The notes beneath the pieces were generated by a model. It was not told the origin of the DNA. It was given only the letters and a program-made list of their open reading frames with translations, and ran no database searches. Made by a program: the position numbers and the translations under genes. This document shows positions 32,723 through 40,755 of a stretch of 64,000 bases of DNA, piece by piece. How positions within the stretch are numbered: position 1 is the first letter of the stretch; every line of letters begins with the position of its first letter. This DNA is from Fervidobacterium_A thailandense. Lineage in GTDB: Bacteria; Thermotogota; Thermotogae; Thermotogales; Fervidobacteriaceae. The DNA lies in assembly GCF_041505935.1 (NCBI RefSeq), contig NZ_CP140110.1; one strand, 5' to 3'.

Positions 32723-35092
32723 TTGGGGTTGAGTAGGGAGGATTTTAAGAGACTTCTTGGAGAGCGAGTGTTGTTTCTTGATGGTGCTTACGGGACCGAG
32801 TTTTTCAAGAGAAGACTGGTAGGTTCGAAGGAACCTATCGAACTACTCAATATAAATAACCCCGAAGCGGTTCTTCAGCTACAGTCGGAGTACGTGCAAG
32901 CTGGCGTTGATTTCTTGCTGACGAACACCTTTAGTGCGAATAGGCACAAGCTTGCCAGCTTGAGGTGTGAAGAGCATTTTGAGGAAATAAACGTTAAAGC
33001 CGTGGAGCTGGCCAGGAAGGCAGCCGAACAAGGAAAAAAGCCGGTTTTCGTACTTGGAGATATATCTTCCACTGGCGGTTTGGTCAAACCTTTGGGTGAT
33101 CTCGACTCGAGGTACGTTTACAACATCTTCAAGGAACAGGCCAAAGTACTTTTCGAGGCTGGTGTCGATGGATTCATAATCGAGACAATGAGTGACATAA
33201 AGGAGCTGAAGCTCGCTTATCTGGCGATAAGGGATGTTGCTCCCGACGTTCCGCTACTTGTGAGTATGACTTTTGAAGAAACGGGTGTGAGTGTTACGGG
33301 CACAAGTGTTGAGAATTACGTTGCGCTTTTCAATGAGCTCGATGTTGATGCAATAGGTGCGAACTGTACGTTAACTCCCGACAAAATGCTCGATATTCTC
33401 AAGCGTCTTGCAAAATACTCGGTTAAGCCCATCTTTATTGAACCGAACGCCGGAAAACCGACGCTAACTCCGGATGGAAAGTTAGTGTACAAGACGACAC
33501 CAGAGGAGTTCGGACTCTACGTGCAAGACTACGCGGAGCTCGGGGCGAATATCATTGGCGGATGTTGTGGCACAGGGCCGGAGCATATCGCTTACATGGT
33601 GGAACTCATAGGTCAAAGACGTCCGAGGGTGAGAAACGTTGAAAAACTGAACGTTTTAACGGATAGAACACACATGGTTAACGTTTCGCCGTTTTTGATT
33701 ATCGGTGAGAGGATAAACGCGTCCGGTAAAAAGAAGTTGCACGAGCACATCAGAATGTTCAACCTCGAACCGGTGCTGAAGTTAGCAAAGGAGCAAGAAG
33801 AGGAAGGAGCCCAAGTTATCGACGTGAACTTCGGTATCGAGGCTACCCTTGGTGATGAACATTTCAGGACGGTTATACAAGAACTTGATAGATACGTTTC
33901 CCCACCAGTTTCGTTCGATATTCAGAACGATGAGTTCTTAGACGTTGCGCTTTTTGAGTATCCAGGACGTCCGTTGATCAATTCTTCAAAGGCAAACAAA
34001 CGTCAGCTCGATAAAAAAGTGGAGCTTCTAAAGCGGTACGGAGGTATGCTCGTCGTACTTGCAATGGATAACGAGATTCCCGAGAGTGCGGAGGAAAGGT
34101 ACAGGCTTGGAAAATGGGCTGTTGAGTACCTTGAGTTCGCAGGTATTTCGAGAGAGAGAGTTTTTGTTGACCCACTTGTCATGCCATTTGGTGCGAAGAA
34201 AGATTTCAAAGTTACACTGAACACTATCGAAATGCTCTCGAAAGAGGGAATCCAAACAATTATTGGTTTATCCAACTTCAGTTTTGGTTTGCCCGATAGG
34301 GAAGCACTAAACGCTTCATTCCTTGCGATGGCGTTGGACCGCGGCTTGACCGCTGCAATTCTGAACACAAAAGAATACGCGACTATGAAGGTACTTAGCG
34401 GTATGAAAATGTTGAAGTTTGCCCAAGATTTGACGGTAAAAGTCGAGAGTAATCAAAACGATCTCGTCAGCTTTTTACTCCGAGGAAGTGTTAAAGATGC
34501 CGAAGCGTTCTGTTTTTCGTTCCTTGAAACGATGGGACCACTGGGAGTCATTCAGGAAATCGTTACCGACGCGATGGAGAAGATAGGTCAGTTGTATGCG
34601 CAAAACAAAATTTTCCTACCGCACTTGATTTTAGCGGCGGAGACGATTAAACCGGTTCTAACTAAACTTCTCGATTTGGTGGGGAACGTGAACTCGGTGA
34701 AGTTGGGAAAGGTGTTGCTTGCCACTGTCGAGGGTGATATCCACGACATAGGAAAGCGGATAGTGGCAACCGTGTTGGAAAGCAACGGTTTTGAAGTGGT
34801 TGACATTGGGAAGGACGTACCTGCTGAAAAGATCCTTGAAGCTGTGAAAAATTACAAGCCAGATATCGTTGGGCTTTCAGCCATGATGACAACAACCGTG
34901 TTGAACGTCGGAAAGGTCGTGAAGACGCTCAGGGAGGCAAAAATCAACATTCCCATCATTGCTGGCGGTGCGTCGATGAACGAGGAACTTGCACAGCGCT
35001 TTGGCTGCCATTATGCACGTGATGCCCAGGAAGCTGTCAAAGTGTGCAAGCGGTTAATGGAACACGCGATACGTTACGAACGTTCGGAATAG
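32723..35092 (+). CDS. metH: Cobalamin-dependent methionine synthase MetH, without reactivation domain
   Basis: About 789 residues in three modules. First, a homocysteine-binding barrel ('LFLDGAYGTEFFKRRL', zinc cysteines in 'GANCTLTPD' and 'GGCCGTGPEHI'). Second, a methyltetrahydrofolate pterin-binding barrel ('FLIIGERINASGKKKLHEHI', 'VIDVNFGIEAT', 'PLVMPFGAKKDF'). Third, a C-terminal cap plus B12 domain ('LATVEGDIHDIGKRIVATVLES' with the lower-ligand His, 'IVGLSAMMTTT', 'IIAGGASMNEEL'). The fourth, SAM-binding reactivation domain of the 1200-residue enterobacterial enzyme is absent, as in Thermotoga, where a separate protein is thought to do that job; none is adjacent here. Start TTG 32723 is chosen from GGAGGCGAT nine bases upstream. 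The 3' end overlaps the convergent next gene by 19 bases. Confidence 0.93.
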   Translation: MGLSREDFKRLLGERVLFLDGAYGTEFFKRRLVGSKEPIELLNINNPEAVLQLQSEYVQAGVDFLLTNTFSANRHKLASLRCEEHFEEINVKAVELARKAAEQGKKPVFVLGDISSTGGLVKPLGDLDSRYVYNIFKEQAKVLFEAGVDGFIIETMSDIKELKLAYLAIRDVAPDVPLLVSMTFEETGVSVTGTSVENYVALFNELDVDAIGANCTLTPDKMLDILKRLAKYSVKPIFIEPNAGKPTLTPDGKLVYKTTPEEFGLYVQDYAELGANIIGGCCGTGPEHIAYMVELIGQRRPRVRNVEKLNVLTDRTHMVNVSPFLIIGERINASGKKKLHEHIRMFNLEPVLKLAKEQEEEGAQVIDVNFGIEATLGDEHFRTVIQELDRYVSPPVSFDIQNDEFLDVALFEYPGRPLINSSKANKRQLDKKVELLKRYGGMLVVLAMDNEIPESAEERYRLGKWAVEYLEFAGISRERVFVDPLVMPFGAKKDFKVTLNTIEMLSKEGIQTIIGLSNFSFGLPDREALNASFLAMALDRGLTAAILNTKEYATMKVLSGMKMLKFAQDLTVKVESNQNDLVSFLLRGSVKDAEAFCFSFLETMGPLGVIQEIVTDAMEKIGQLYAQNKIFLPHLILAAETIKPVLTKLLDLVGNVNSVKLGKVLLATVEGDIHDIGKRIVATVLESNGFEVVDIGKDVPAEKILEAVKNYKPDIVGLSAMMTTTVLNVGKVVKTLREAKINIPIIAGGASMNEELAQRFGCHYARDAQEAVKVCKRLMEHAIRYERSE

Positions 35093-35598
35093 TACTTGGT
35101 CACTTTCTCAAAAGCTTCTTCCAGTTCCTTTAGTTTGCGGTTTCGTTCCTCTTCGTCGATCTTTAACTGGTTTACTTTCTTCACAAGTTCGTAGTATTTC
35201 TGGCTCACTTGAGTGTAGGTCATCTCCGGAGAAGCTTTGAGCAAGGAGAAAGCTTTGTAAACATCCAACATATCCTCGGGGATGTCTTTGGACTCCTCGA
35301 GCTTGCCGATGTTGCGGCTTTCACCCTCTTCGGGTTTGTAAATTGGACGAGCCCTTCTTTGGCGCTTGAGCCTGGCTCGAATGATCTGAACAAAGCTAGA
35401 TGCGAAGACGAAGAGTACGAATATTGGTATCAGGCTCCTTATGTTGATACCGAAGAGTCTAACGGTGTAAATGACGACCGCAAGAAGTGGTATCAAGAAG
35501 GCGATGAGCACGATCACAAAAATCGCGGTAATACATCCTTGCAAGAACTTTCCTGTTTCATTTCCAGGATTCATATTTTTCTCACTCAAATTTTCCAA
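35074..35598 (-). CDS. Membrane protein with C-terminal J-domain-like helical region
   Basis: A 174-residue protein with two hydrophobic segments (about 21-45 and 53-72), a basic linker and a charged C-terminal part 'MTYTQVSQKYYELVKKVNQLKIDEEERNRKLKELEEAFEKVTKYY'. The spacing and the final 'L-x-x-A-F-x-x-L' type helix resemble a DnaJ domain attached to a membrane anchor, but no His-Pro-Asp tripeptide is seen, so it could not stimulate an Hsp70 in the normal way. Function unknown. It overlaps the end of metH by 19 bases in convergent orientation. Confidence 0.55.
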   Translation of the reverse strand: MENLSEKNMNPGNETGKFLQGCITAIFVIVLIAFLIPLLAVVIYTVRLFGINIRSLIPIFVLFVFASSFVQIIRARLKRQRRARPIYKPEEGESRNIGKLEESKDIPEDMLDVYKAFSLLKASPEMTYTQVSQKYYELVKKVNQLKIDEEERNRKLKELEEAFEKVTKYYSERS

Positions 35599-35695
35599 CC
35601 CCCCTTTAGACTCAACGTCTGACTCAGTTGCTAATCACTCGGGGCGGTTTGCAAAGGTCAAAAGTGTGGGGTTCTCCTTCGAGCGAATAAGCAAA

Positions 35696-35722
35696 CGGCC
35701 TCCCGAGGAACCGGGAGGCCGC
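35696..35722 (-). terminator. Terminator after the mal-gltX transcription unit
   Basis: CGGCCTCCCG (35696-35705) pairs with CGGGAGGCCG (35712-35721), a perfect 10-base stem with loop AGGAAC. It lies just after the stop of the last minus-strand gene. The T run on that strand is short, but a T-rich stretch follows the stem in both directions. Confidence 0.75.
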
Positions 35723-35727
35723 TTATT

Positions 35728-36957
35728 TTACTTCACCACTCCTCGAGTAATTATCGATTCACCATCGATGAACGTTACGATGGTTGCCGATGATTTGACC
35801 TTCTTCCCAAGTAGTGAATTGATGAGTGGTTCTAAATTGATGAAGACACCGGCGATGTACTTAGGATCGTAGACGGACGTGAAGAACGTTCTGTCACCAG
35901 GTTTGTACTTGTTTGGAGCGACCGTGTAGGTTATCATCCTATCCGGCTTGATTAAGATGTACGTTTCCATCCCGTTCTCACTGGTGATTACCCCGTACCG
36001 TTCATTCGCAATTGTGACGTACTTTTTCACTTCTGCTGGCATCTTCAAATTTGTGCCAAAAACGACACCGTAAGATGAGATACTGATATTCGCCTGGGAT
36101 TGTGAATCTTGATTCAACATTTGTGCAAGTGCAGAACCTATGTCCGCACACATGTACATGACACCAGTTATCGTGGCTCCCTGGAGGTTGAGAGCATTCT
36201 GGAATGGCTGAATTAACGATTTCCTTAGCGCGTCTGGCATTGGTCTGTTCACGAACATGAGAAAATCGCCACCAACATTTTTATCGGAGAATATGTCGAT
36301 AGGCTTGGTTGCCTGAAGTTGCTTAACTTGGTTCTTTGCTTCCGCGTTCTTTGGATCGAGTTTTTGATAGACAACTAATCCGTTGTTCTCGATTTTCACG
36401 TAGCCGTAACCTTCGTACTGCGCCTTTCCATCGTTTATGTTACTGTACATAACCGCAAGATTACCTTGGAGCATATTCGTGAGGTTTGAAGGGGCCTTTC
36501 CACCACCGACTTGCGATAGTTCCGAATATACAAAGTAATTATCAACGAACTTGACGTTCTTAAGAGTATCTGCCTCAAGAAAACCTTCGAGAATCTTACG
36601 CATTCTTGTCGGGTTCTTCACAGGTCCGAGTGCGAGTGTGACTTTTCCGTCAACGTCCACAGCAAACATCATTTCTTTCTGGAAAAGATCGAAATCATCT
36701 TTCGTGTACTTCATAGAGAGGAGTTGTTGCTCGATGATACCGGTAACCAGCGACTCAAAGCCGATTCCAGTGTCAGACAGTAATGTCTGACCGATTGGGG
36801 TCGCTTTGAACGCGTCGTAAGCCTTCGGTAAGTCTGGAACGTAAAGAATCGTCGCATAATTCTTGGGTAAGAACCTCAGCGCGTTGGCACTGACGAGGGT
36901 TGTGAGTATTACAAGTGCGACTATCGAAAGTTTAAATCTAAGAGTTCTCTTAAGCAT
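35728..36957 (-). CDS. Exported protein of unknown function
   Basis: A 409-residue protein with a cleavable signal peptide (hydrophobic 10-24, 'VSANA'). The mature part starts 'LRFLPKNYATILYVPDLPKAYDAFKATPIGQTLL', a pattern I associate with DUF3352-like extracytoplasmic proteins ('P-x-x-a-x-x-y-v-x-d' near the start). No catalytic motif stands out. It starts six bases before the alanyl-tRNA-editing gene stop, with AGGAGGTG upstream of ATG 36957, so it is co-transcribed with the tRNA-quality-control genes although its location is periplasmic or surface. The domain link is tentative. Confidence 0.5.
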   Translation of the reverse strand: MLKRTLRFKLSIVALVILTTLVSANALRFLPKNYATILYVPDLPKAYDAFKATPIGQTLLSDTGIGFESLVTGIIEQQLLSMKYTKDDFDLFQKEMMFAVDVDGKVTLALGPVKNPTRMRKILEGFLEADTLKNVKFVDNYFVYSELSQVGGGKAPSNLTNMLQGNLAVMYSNINDGKAQYEGYGYVKIENNGLVVYQKLDPKNAEAKNQVKQLQATKPIDIFSDKNVGGDFLMFVNRPMPDALRKSLIQPFQNALNLQGATITGVMYMCADIGSALAQMLNQDSQSQANISISSYGVVFGTNLKMPAEVKKYVTIANERYGVITSENGMETYILIKPDRMITYTVAPNKYKPGDRTFFTSVYDPKYIAGVFINLEPLINSLLGKKVKSSATIVTFIDGESIITRGVVK

Positions 36958-36962
36958 CTTTT

Positions 36963-38117
36963 TTACACCTCCTGAACGTGTTGGTAGAGATTGTTGAACA
37001 ATTCTACAAATACTTCCTGTCTGACCGGCCTATCGGGTTGGTAATTTGCAAGATCCGCTTTTCCGCCACCTTTTCCACCGTAGGTTTGCTTGAGGCTTTC
37101 AACGAGAAGTCTAACGTCGTAGGATTTTGACGCAAACATGTATTTACTACCATCGTAGAAAACTAACAATCTACCGTTCAAATCCACGTACCTTACCAAA
37201 AAATTACCGACTTCAGTGTAACCCTCCAGATAAAGTAACTTCTCTTGACTCTCATCACGTAGTTTTAACGCAAGCACCTGTGCGTATTCTTCCGAAAGCT
37301 TTGAAAGCAATAGTCCCCTCTCTCTTGCTTGTTCCTGAAGCTTTCTAACCCTGATAAGGAGCTCGTCCACAGATGCGGTTAGTTGTTTTGACAGTTCCTT
37401 TAGCACATCCGTGTACTTTTGGAAATACCTCAGCGCCCGCAAACCCGACACCGCGTAGACTCGTGTTAGTTCACCTTTTACTTTTTCCGTCCCGATGATT
37501 TTAATCATTCCCACTTGCCCGGTGGTGTCAGTGTGAAAGCCTCCACATGCGGAAACATCAAAATCCCCTATTTTTATCAACCTGACGGGACCGTTTATCT
37601 TCTCACTTAGTGGCTTACGTAAATTGTAATTTCCAACTTGTTCAGCCGTGGTCAAGATTTCCTCAACGACCAAATCTCGCTGGACCACCTTGTTTGCCAG
37701 ATCTTCAACTTCTTTCAAAACGGAAGGCTCAATGTACGGTACGTCAACGTCAATCGTGAAGTACTCTTCCCCCATGTGAAAACTGACCGTTTCAATTTCG
37801 GCGAGGTGTACAAAGGCTGCGGAGAGAATGTGTTGACCCGTGTGCTGCTGTGCAATATCCATTCTACGGGATAAATCCGGTTCCGTTTTATAAACTCCCG
37901 GTTCGACAATTCCCTCAACTTCCACAATTGTTTCTTCTCCGTTTTCAAAGATGCGCAAAATCGTTGCCCCGTTTAACTTCCCACGATCGCCCAGCTGTCC
38001 TCCTTTTCCATCGGGATATAGTCCACACTTGGTTGCCACCAAGATCGTCTTCCCATCAGTACGTTTAACCTCACGAATTTCCACCGTCGGATCGAGATAT
38101 CTTTCGGGTATCTTCAT
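36963..38117 (-). CDS. AlaX-type alanyl-tRNA editing protein with C-terminal DHHA1 domain
   Basis: A 384-residue stand-alone editing factor that hydrolyses Ser- or Gly-tRNA(Ala). It lacks the aminoacylation domain of AlaRS. The editing core has 'CGLYPDGKGGQLGDRG', zinc motif 'QQHTGQHILSAAF' (H-x3-H) and 'VSACGGFHTDTTGQV' (C-x3-H), followed by a coiled coil (about 235-275) and a DHHA1 domain with 'GGKGGGKADLANYQ', making it the long AlaX-L class. It lies 18 bases after gltX in the same transcript. Start ATG 38117 has an AAGGGTG element upstream. Confidence 0.9.
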   Translation of the reverse strand: MKIPERYLDPTVEIREVKRTDGKTILVATKCGLYPDGKGGQLGDRGKLNGATILRIFENGEETIVEVEGIVEPGVYKTEPDLSRRMDIAQQHTGQHILSAAFVHLAEIETVSFHMGEEYFTIDVDVPYIEPSVLKEVEDLANKVVQRDLVVEEILTTAEQVGNYNLRKPLSEKINGPVRLIKIGDFDVSACGGFHTDTTGQVGMIKIIGTEKVKGELTRVYAVSGLRALRYFQKYTDVLKELSKQLTASVDELLIRVRKLQEQARERGLLLSKLSEEYAQVLALKLRDESQEKLLYLEGYTEVGNFLVRYVDLNGRLLVFYDGSKYMFASKSYDVRLLVESLKQTYGGKGGGKADLANYQPDRPVRQEVFVELFNNLYQHVQEV

Positions 38118-38134
38118 GGCTTGTCACCCTTTTT

Positions 38135-39517
38135 TCATGCCTCGCTCTTGAGACTTTCCGTGTAATTTAGTGTTCGTCTCAACCTATCAAGTGTTTTGTC
38201 GCGTCCAAGAACTACGATACTTTCAAAAAGTCCTGGGGTTACAAGTCTTCCCAGAATGGCTCCGCGAATGGTTTGGAATACCTTGTTCGTCCCCAATCCC
38301 AGTTCTGAGGCAATTGAACGTAGTGTTTGTTCAACGGTCTCAATAGTCACCGTTTGCAAAGACTCGAAGGCTCGGATTGACTTTTCCAAAATCGTTACCG
38401 CTTCAGGTTTCGAAAGGAACTTCTCTATGTACTCGCGCTCGTATTCAAAATCATCTTTCACGAAAGGAAGAGCAAATTCGTAAAGCTGTTTGAGAGTGTT
38501 TACCTTCTCGCGGCATATCAGAGCCACTGAGATCGGGATTTCTTCATCGATACCCACAAAATCCAACCAATTTTTCAGCTCTTGGGAAAGTTTCTCAGGT
38601 TCAAGGGCCCTAAGATGTTTACCGTTCACCCACTCGAGCTTTTGGTAATCGAAGACGACGTTCTTGTTGGAGATTTGCTCTGGCTCGAAATCCTTAATTT
38701 TTTCCATGTAATCGAATATTTCTTCCTCAACACTCCAGCCAAGTATCGCAAGGTAGTTAACAAGCGCTTTTGAAAGGTACCCTTCGCGCCGGAAATGTTC
38801 TACAGCGGTGGCCCCGTGACGTTTACTGAGCGGTGTTCGATCGGAACCGAGAATGAGAGGAATGTGCATGAACTGTGGAGGAGTCCAACCGAAAGCTTCG
38901 TAGAGAAGTAGCTGTTTTGGGGTGTTTGATATGTGGTCTTCTCCGCGAAGTACGTGGGTAATGTTCATTAAATGATCATCGACAACGACGGCGAAGTTAT
39001 AAACCGGGAAACCGTTTGACTTCAAGATTATGAAATCGTCCATGTGTTCGGTTGAGAACTCGATTTCTCCCTTCAGCATATCGTGAAAAGCAACGGTTCT
39101 ACCCTCCGGAACTTTGAAGACGACTGTAAATGGGTTCCCATCGCTCGGTAACTCGGTTGTCGTGTACAGTAACTTTTTTGGATCCTCCCTATCGTAAACA
39201 GCGAAATACGCGTGGCCTTTTTCCACGAGCTCGTACGCGTACTTTTTGTAAAGTTCCAATCTCTCACTCTGACGATACGGTCCATAGTCTCCTCCACAAT
39301 CTGGACCTTCATCCCAGTACAACCCGAGCCATTTGAGATCGTTCATGATCATTTGTTCGGACTCGCGGGTCGACCTTTCGATGTCTGTATCTTCTATTCT
39401 CAGAATAAACTTTCCGCCGTGTTTTCTTGCGAACAGCCAATTAAAGAGAGCCGTCCGGGCTCCACCAACGTGTAAATATCCCGTTGGACTTGGTGCGAAT
39501 CTGACTCTAACTTCCAT
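38135..39517 (-). CDS. gltX: Glutamyl-tRNA synthetase GltX
   Basis: A 460-residue class I synthetase. The HIGH-equivalent is in 'FAPSPTGYLHVGGARTALFNWL', and the KMSKS-equivalent is 'TPLSKRHGATAVEHF'. 'LRIEDTDIERS', 'VLRGEDHISNTPKQ' and the anticodon-binding C-terminal domain complete the protein. Whether it is discriminating or also charges tRNA(Gln) cannot be told here; Thermotogales commonly have two GluRS genes and use the amidotransferase route for Gln-tRNA. The start is ATG 39517 behind AAAGGAG, with the phosphodiesterase gene 41 bases upstream. Confidence 0.96.
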   Translation of the reverse strand: MEVRVRFAPSPTGYLHVGGARTALFNWLFARKHGGKFILRIEDTDIERSTRESEQMIMNDLKWLGLYWDEGPDCGGDYGPYRQSERLELYKKYAYELVEKGHAYFAVYDREDPKKLLYTTTELPSDGNPFTVVFKVPEGRTVAFHDMLKGEIEFSTEHMDDFIILKSNGFPVYNFAVVVDDHLMNITHVLRGEDHISNTPKQLLLYEAFGWTPPQFMHIPLILGSDRTPLSKRHGATAVEHFRREGYLSKALVNYLAILGWSVEEEIFDYMEKIKDFEPEQISNKNVVFDYQKLEWVNGKHLRALEPEKLSQELKNWLDFVGIDEEIPISVALICREKVNTLKQLYEFALPFVKDDFEYEREYIEKFLSKPEAVTILEKSIRAFESLQTVTIETVEQTLRSIASELGLGTNKVFQTIRGAILGRLVTPGLFESIVVLGRDKTLDRLRRTLNYTESLKSEA

Positions 39518-39557
39518 CTTTGCGACTCCTTTCTCGAATTTGTCTAATCTATTCTGA

Positions 39558-40718
39558 TTACCTTCTAATTAAAACAAGAGGTACGTACAATTCTTCATCA
39601 GTAAGACTACCGTGAAGACCAGCTAAGCGTTCTTCTCCACCACTGTAGAGGTAGGTGAATGCACTTTGGCCAGTCGCTAACATTATAACATCACCGATTC
39701 GATTGTACAACTCTGGATGAATTCGGCCAGTGCCGAAAAGCCCTTCGACCACGGCATCCTTAGAGTTCAGGAAGTAAGTTGCATTTGGATAGTTCTCCTG
39801 GAAGTAGTCTACGATATACTGTTGCATGTGCTTTTTCTGTAGGTAAAAGTACATCATTCGCATTTCTCCACCTGGGGGACATGAAAGAACCCGATTAAAT
39901 GGATCACTCGGCTTAATGATGTGATTTTCGCCACTTGGAACTTGTACCATTCCATGGTCGGACGTCATTATGAAGAGAGTATCCGGTGGTAGGTAATTTT
40001 CCACGAAACCTTTCAATTCCCTCAGAATCCTCGTGAGTTCCATTTCGTATGCTTCGCTATCGGGTCCCTTCTTGTGCCCTAAGCCGTCCAAGTGTCCCCA
40101 GTAAATGTAAAGCACACCGCTCCAATCTTCGGTCAGCCGTTTTTTCAACGTTGCGAGTAGATCTCCCATATAGTAGTAGGTCATAATGTGTGCGTTCCGA
40201 TGGATCAGGTATGACAAACCAGAATTGGCTATCGTCGAGTGAGTGAGAACTCCGCCGTACAGTCCTTTCTCCCTTAGAACATCGAACACATTTTCAAGTC
40301 GGTGGAGCCGTTTTTTTATTAGTCCGGAAAAGATATTACCTTCTATTCCTGGATATGTGAATTCGATCATGTTCGTAATCGAGCCAATTTCTCGTAAATA
40401 CAGAATGTACCCCACAAGTCCGTGTTCTTGCGGAGTTTTGCCGGTAAACCAACTGGTGACGGCCGCAACTGTAGTAGTTGGAAAAACGCTGGAAACCTTG
40501 AGTACGTTTTCAAAATTCAGTACTTGATTTACTTTAAGGAATTTGTTGTATCCAAGGCCGTCTATCAGAAAGACAACAATCTTGTTGGAGTTTTTGAAAA
40601 ACCCCTCGAAGTTACCTTCGAGGGGGAACTCCGAATGCTGGGTTTCGCAACCAAAGTGTTTTAAGATAGTGGAAACGATATTAACGATGCTTCTTGAATA
40701 ATCCGGTTTGTTTATCAT
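39558..40718 (-). CDS. Alkaline-phosphatase-superfamily phosphodiesterase/nucleotide pyrophosphatase-like
   Basis: A 386-residue protein of the type I phosphodiesterase/nucleotide pyrophosphatase family. Metal/nucleophile motifs in order: 'KIVVFLIDGLGYNKFL', nucleophile Thr in 'SSVFPTTTVAAVTSWFTGKTPQEHGLVGY', 'YIYWGHLDGLGHKKGPDS' and 'LFIMTSDHGMVQVP', followed by a late His in 'LAGLHGSLTDEEL'. No signal peptide is visible, so it is probably cytoplasmic. The start is ATG 40718 behind TAGGAGGGAA. It is 37 bases after malG, thus probably part of the mal transcript. Substrate unknown. Confidence 0.85.
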   Translation of the reverse strand: MINKPDYSRSIVNIVSTILKHFGCETQHSEFPLEGNFEGFFKNSNKIVVFLIDGLGYNKFLKVNQVLNFENVLKVSSVFPTTTVAAVTSWFTGKTPQEHGLVGYILYLREIGSITNMIEFTYPGIEGNIFSGLIKKRLHRLENVFDVLREKGLYGGVLTHSTIANSGLSYLIHRNAHIMTYYYMGDLLATLKKRLTEDWSGVLYIYWGHLDGLGHKKGPDSEAYEMELTRILRELKGFVENYLPPDTLFIMTSDHGMVQVPSGENHIIKPSDPFNRVLSCPPGGEMRMMYFYLQKKHMQQYIVDYFQENYPNATYFLNSKDAVVEGLFGTGRIHPELYNRIGDVIMLATGQSAFTYLYSGGEERLAGLHGSLTDEELYVPLVLIRR

Positions 40719-40755
40719 GCGATTCCCTCCTAACGGGAAACCGTTATCGGAGCTC

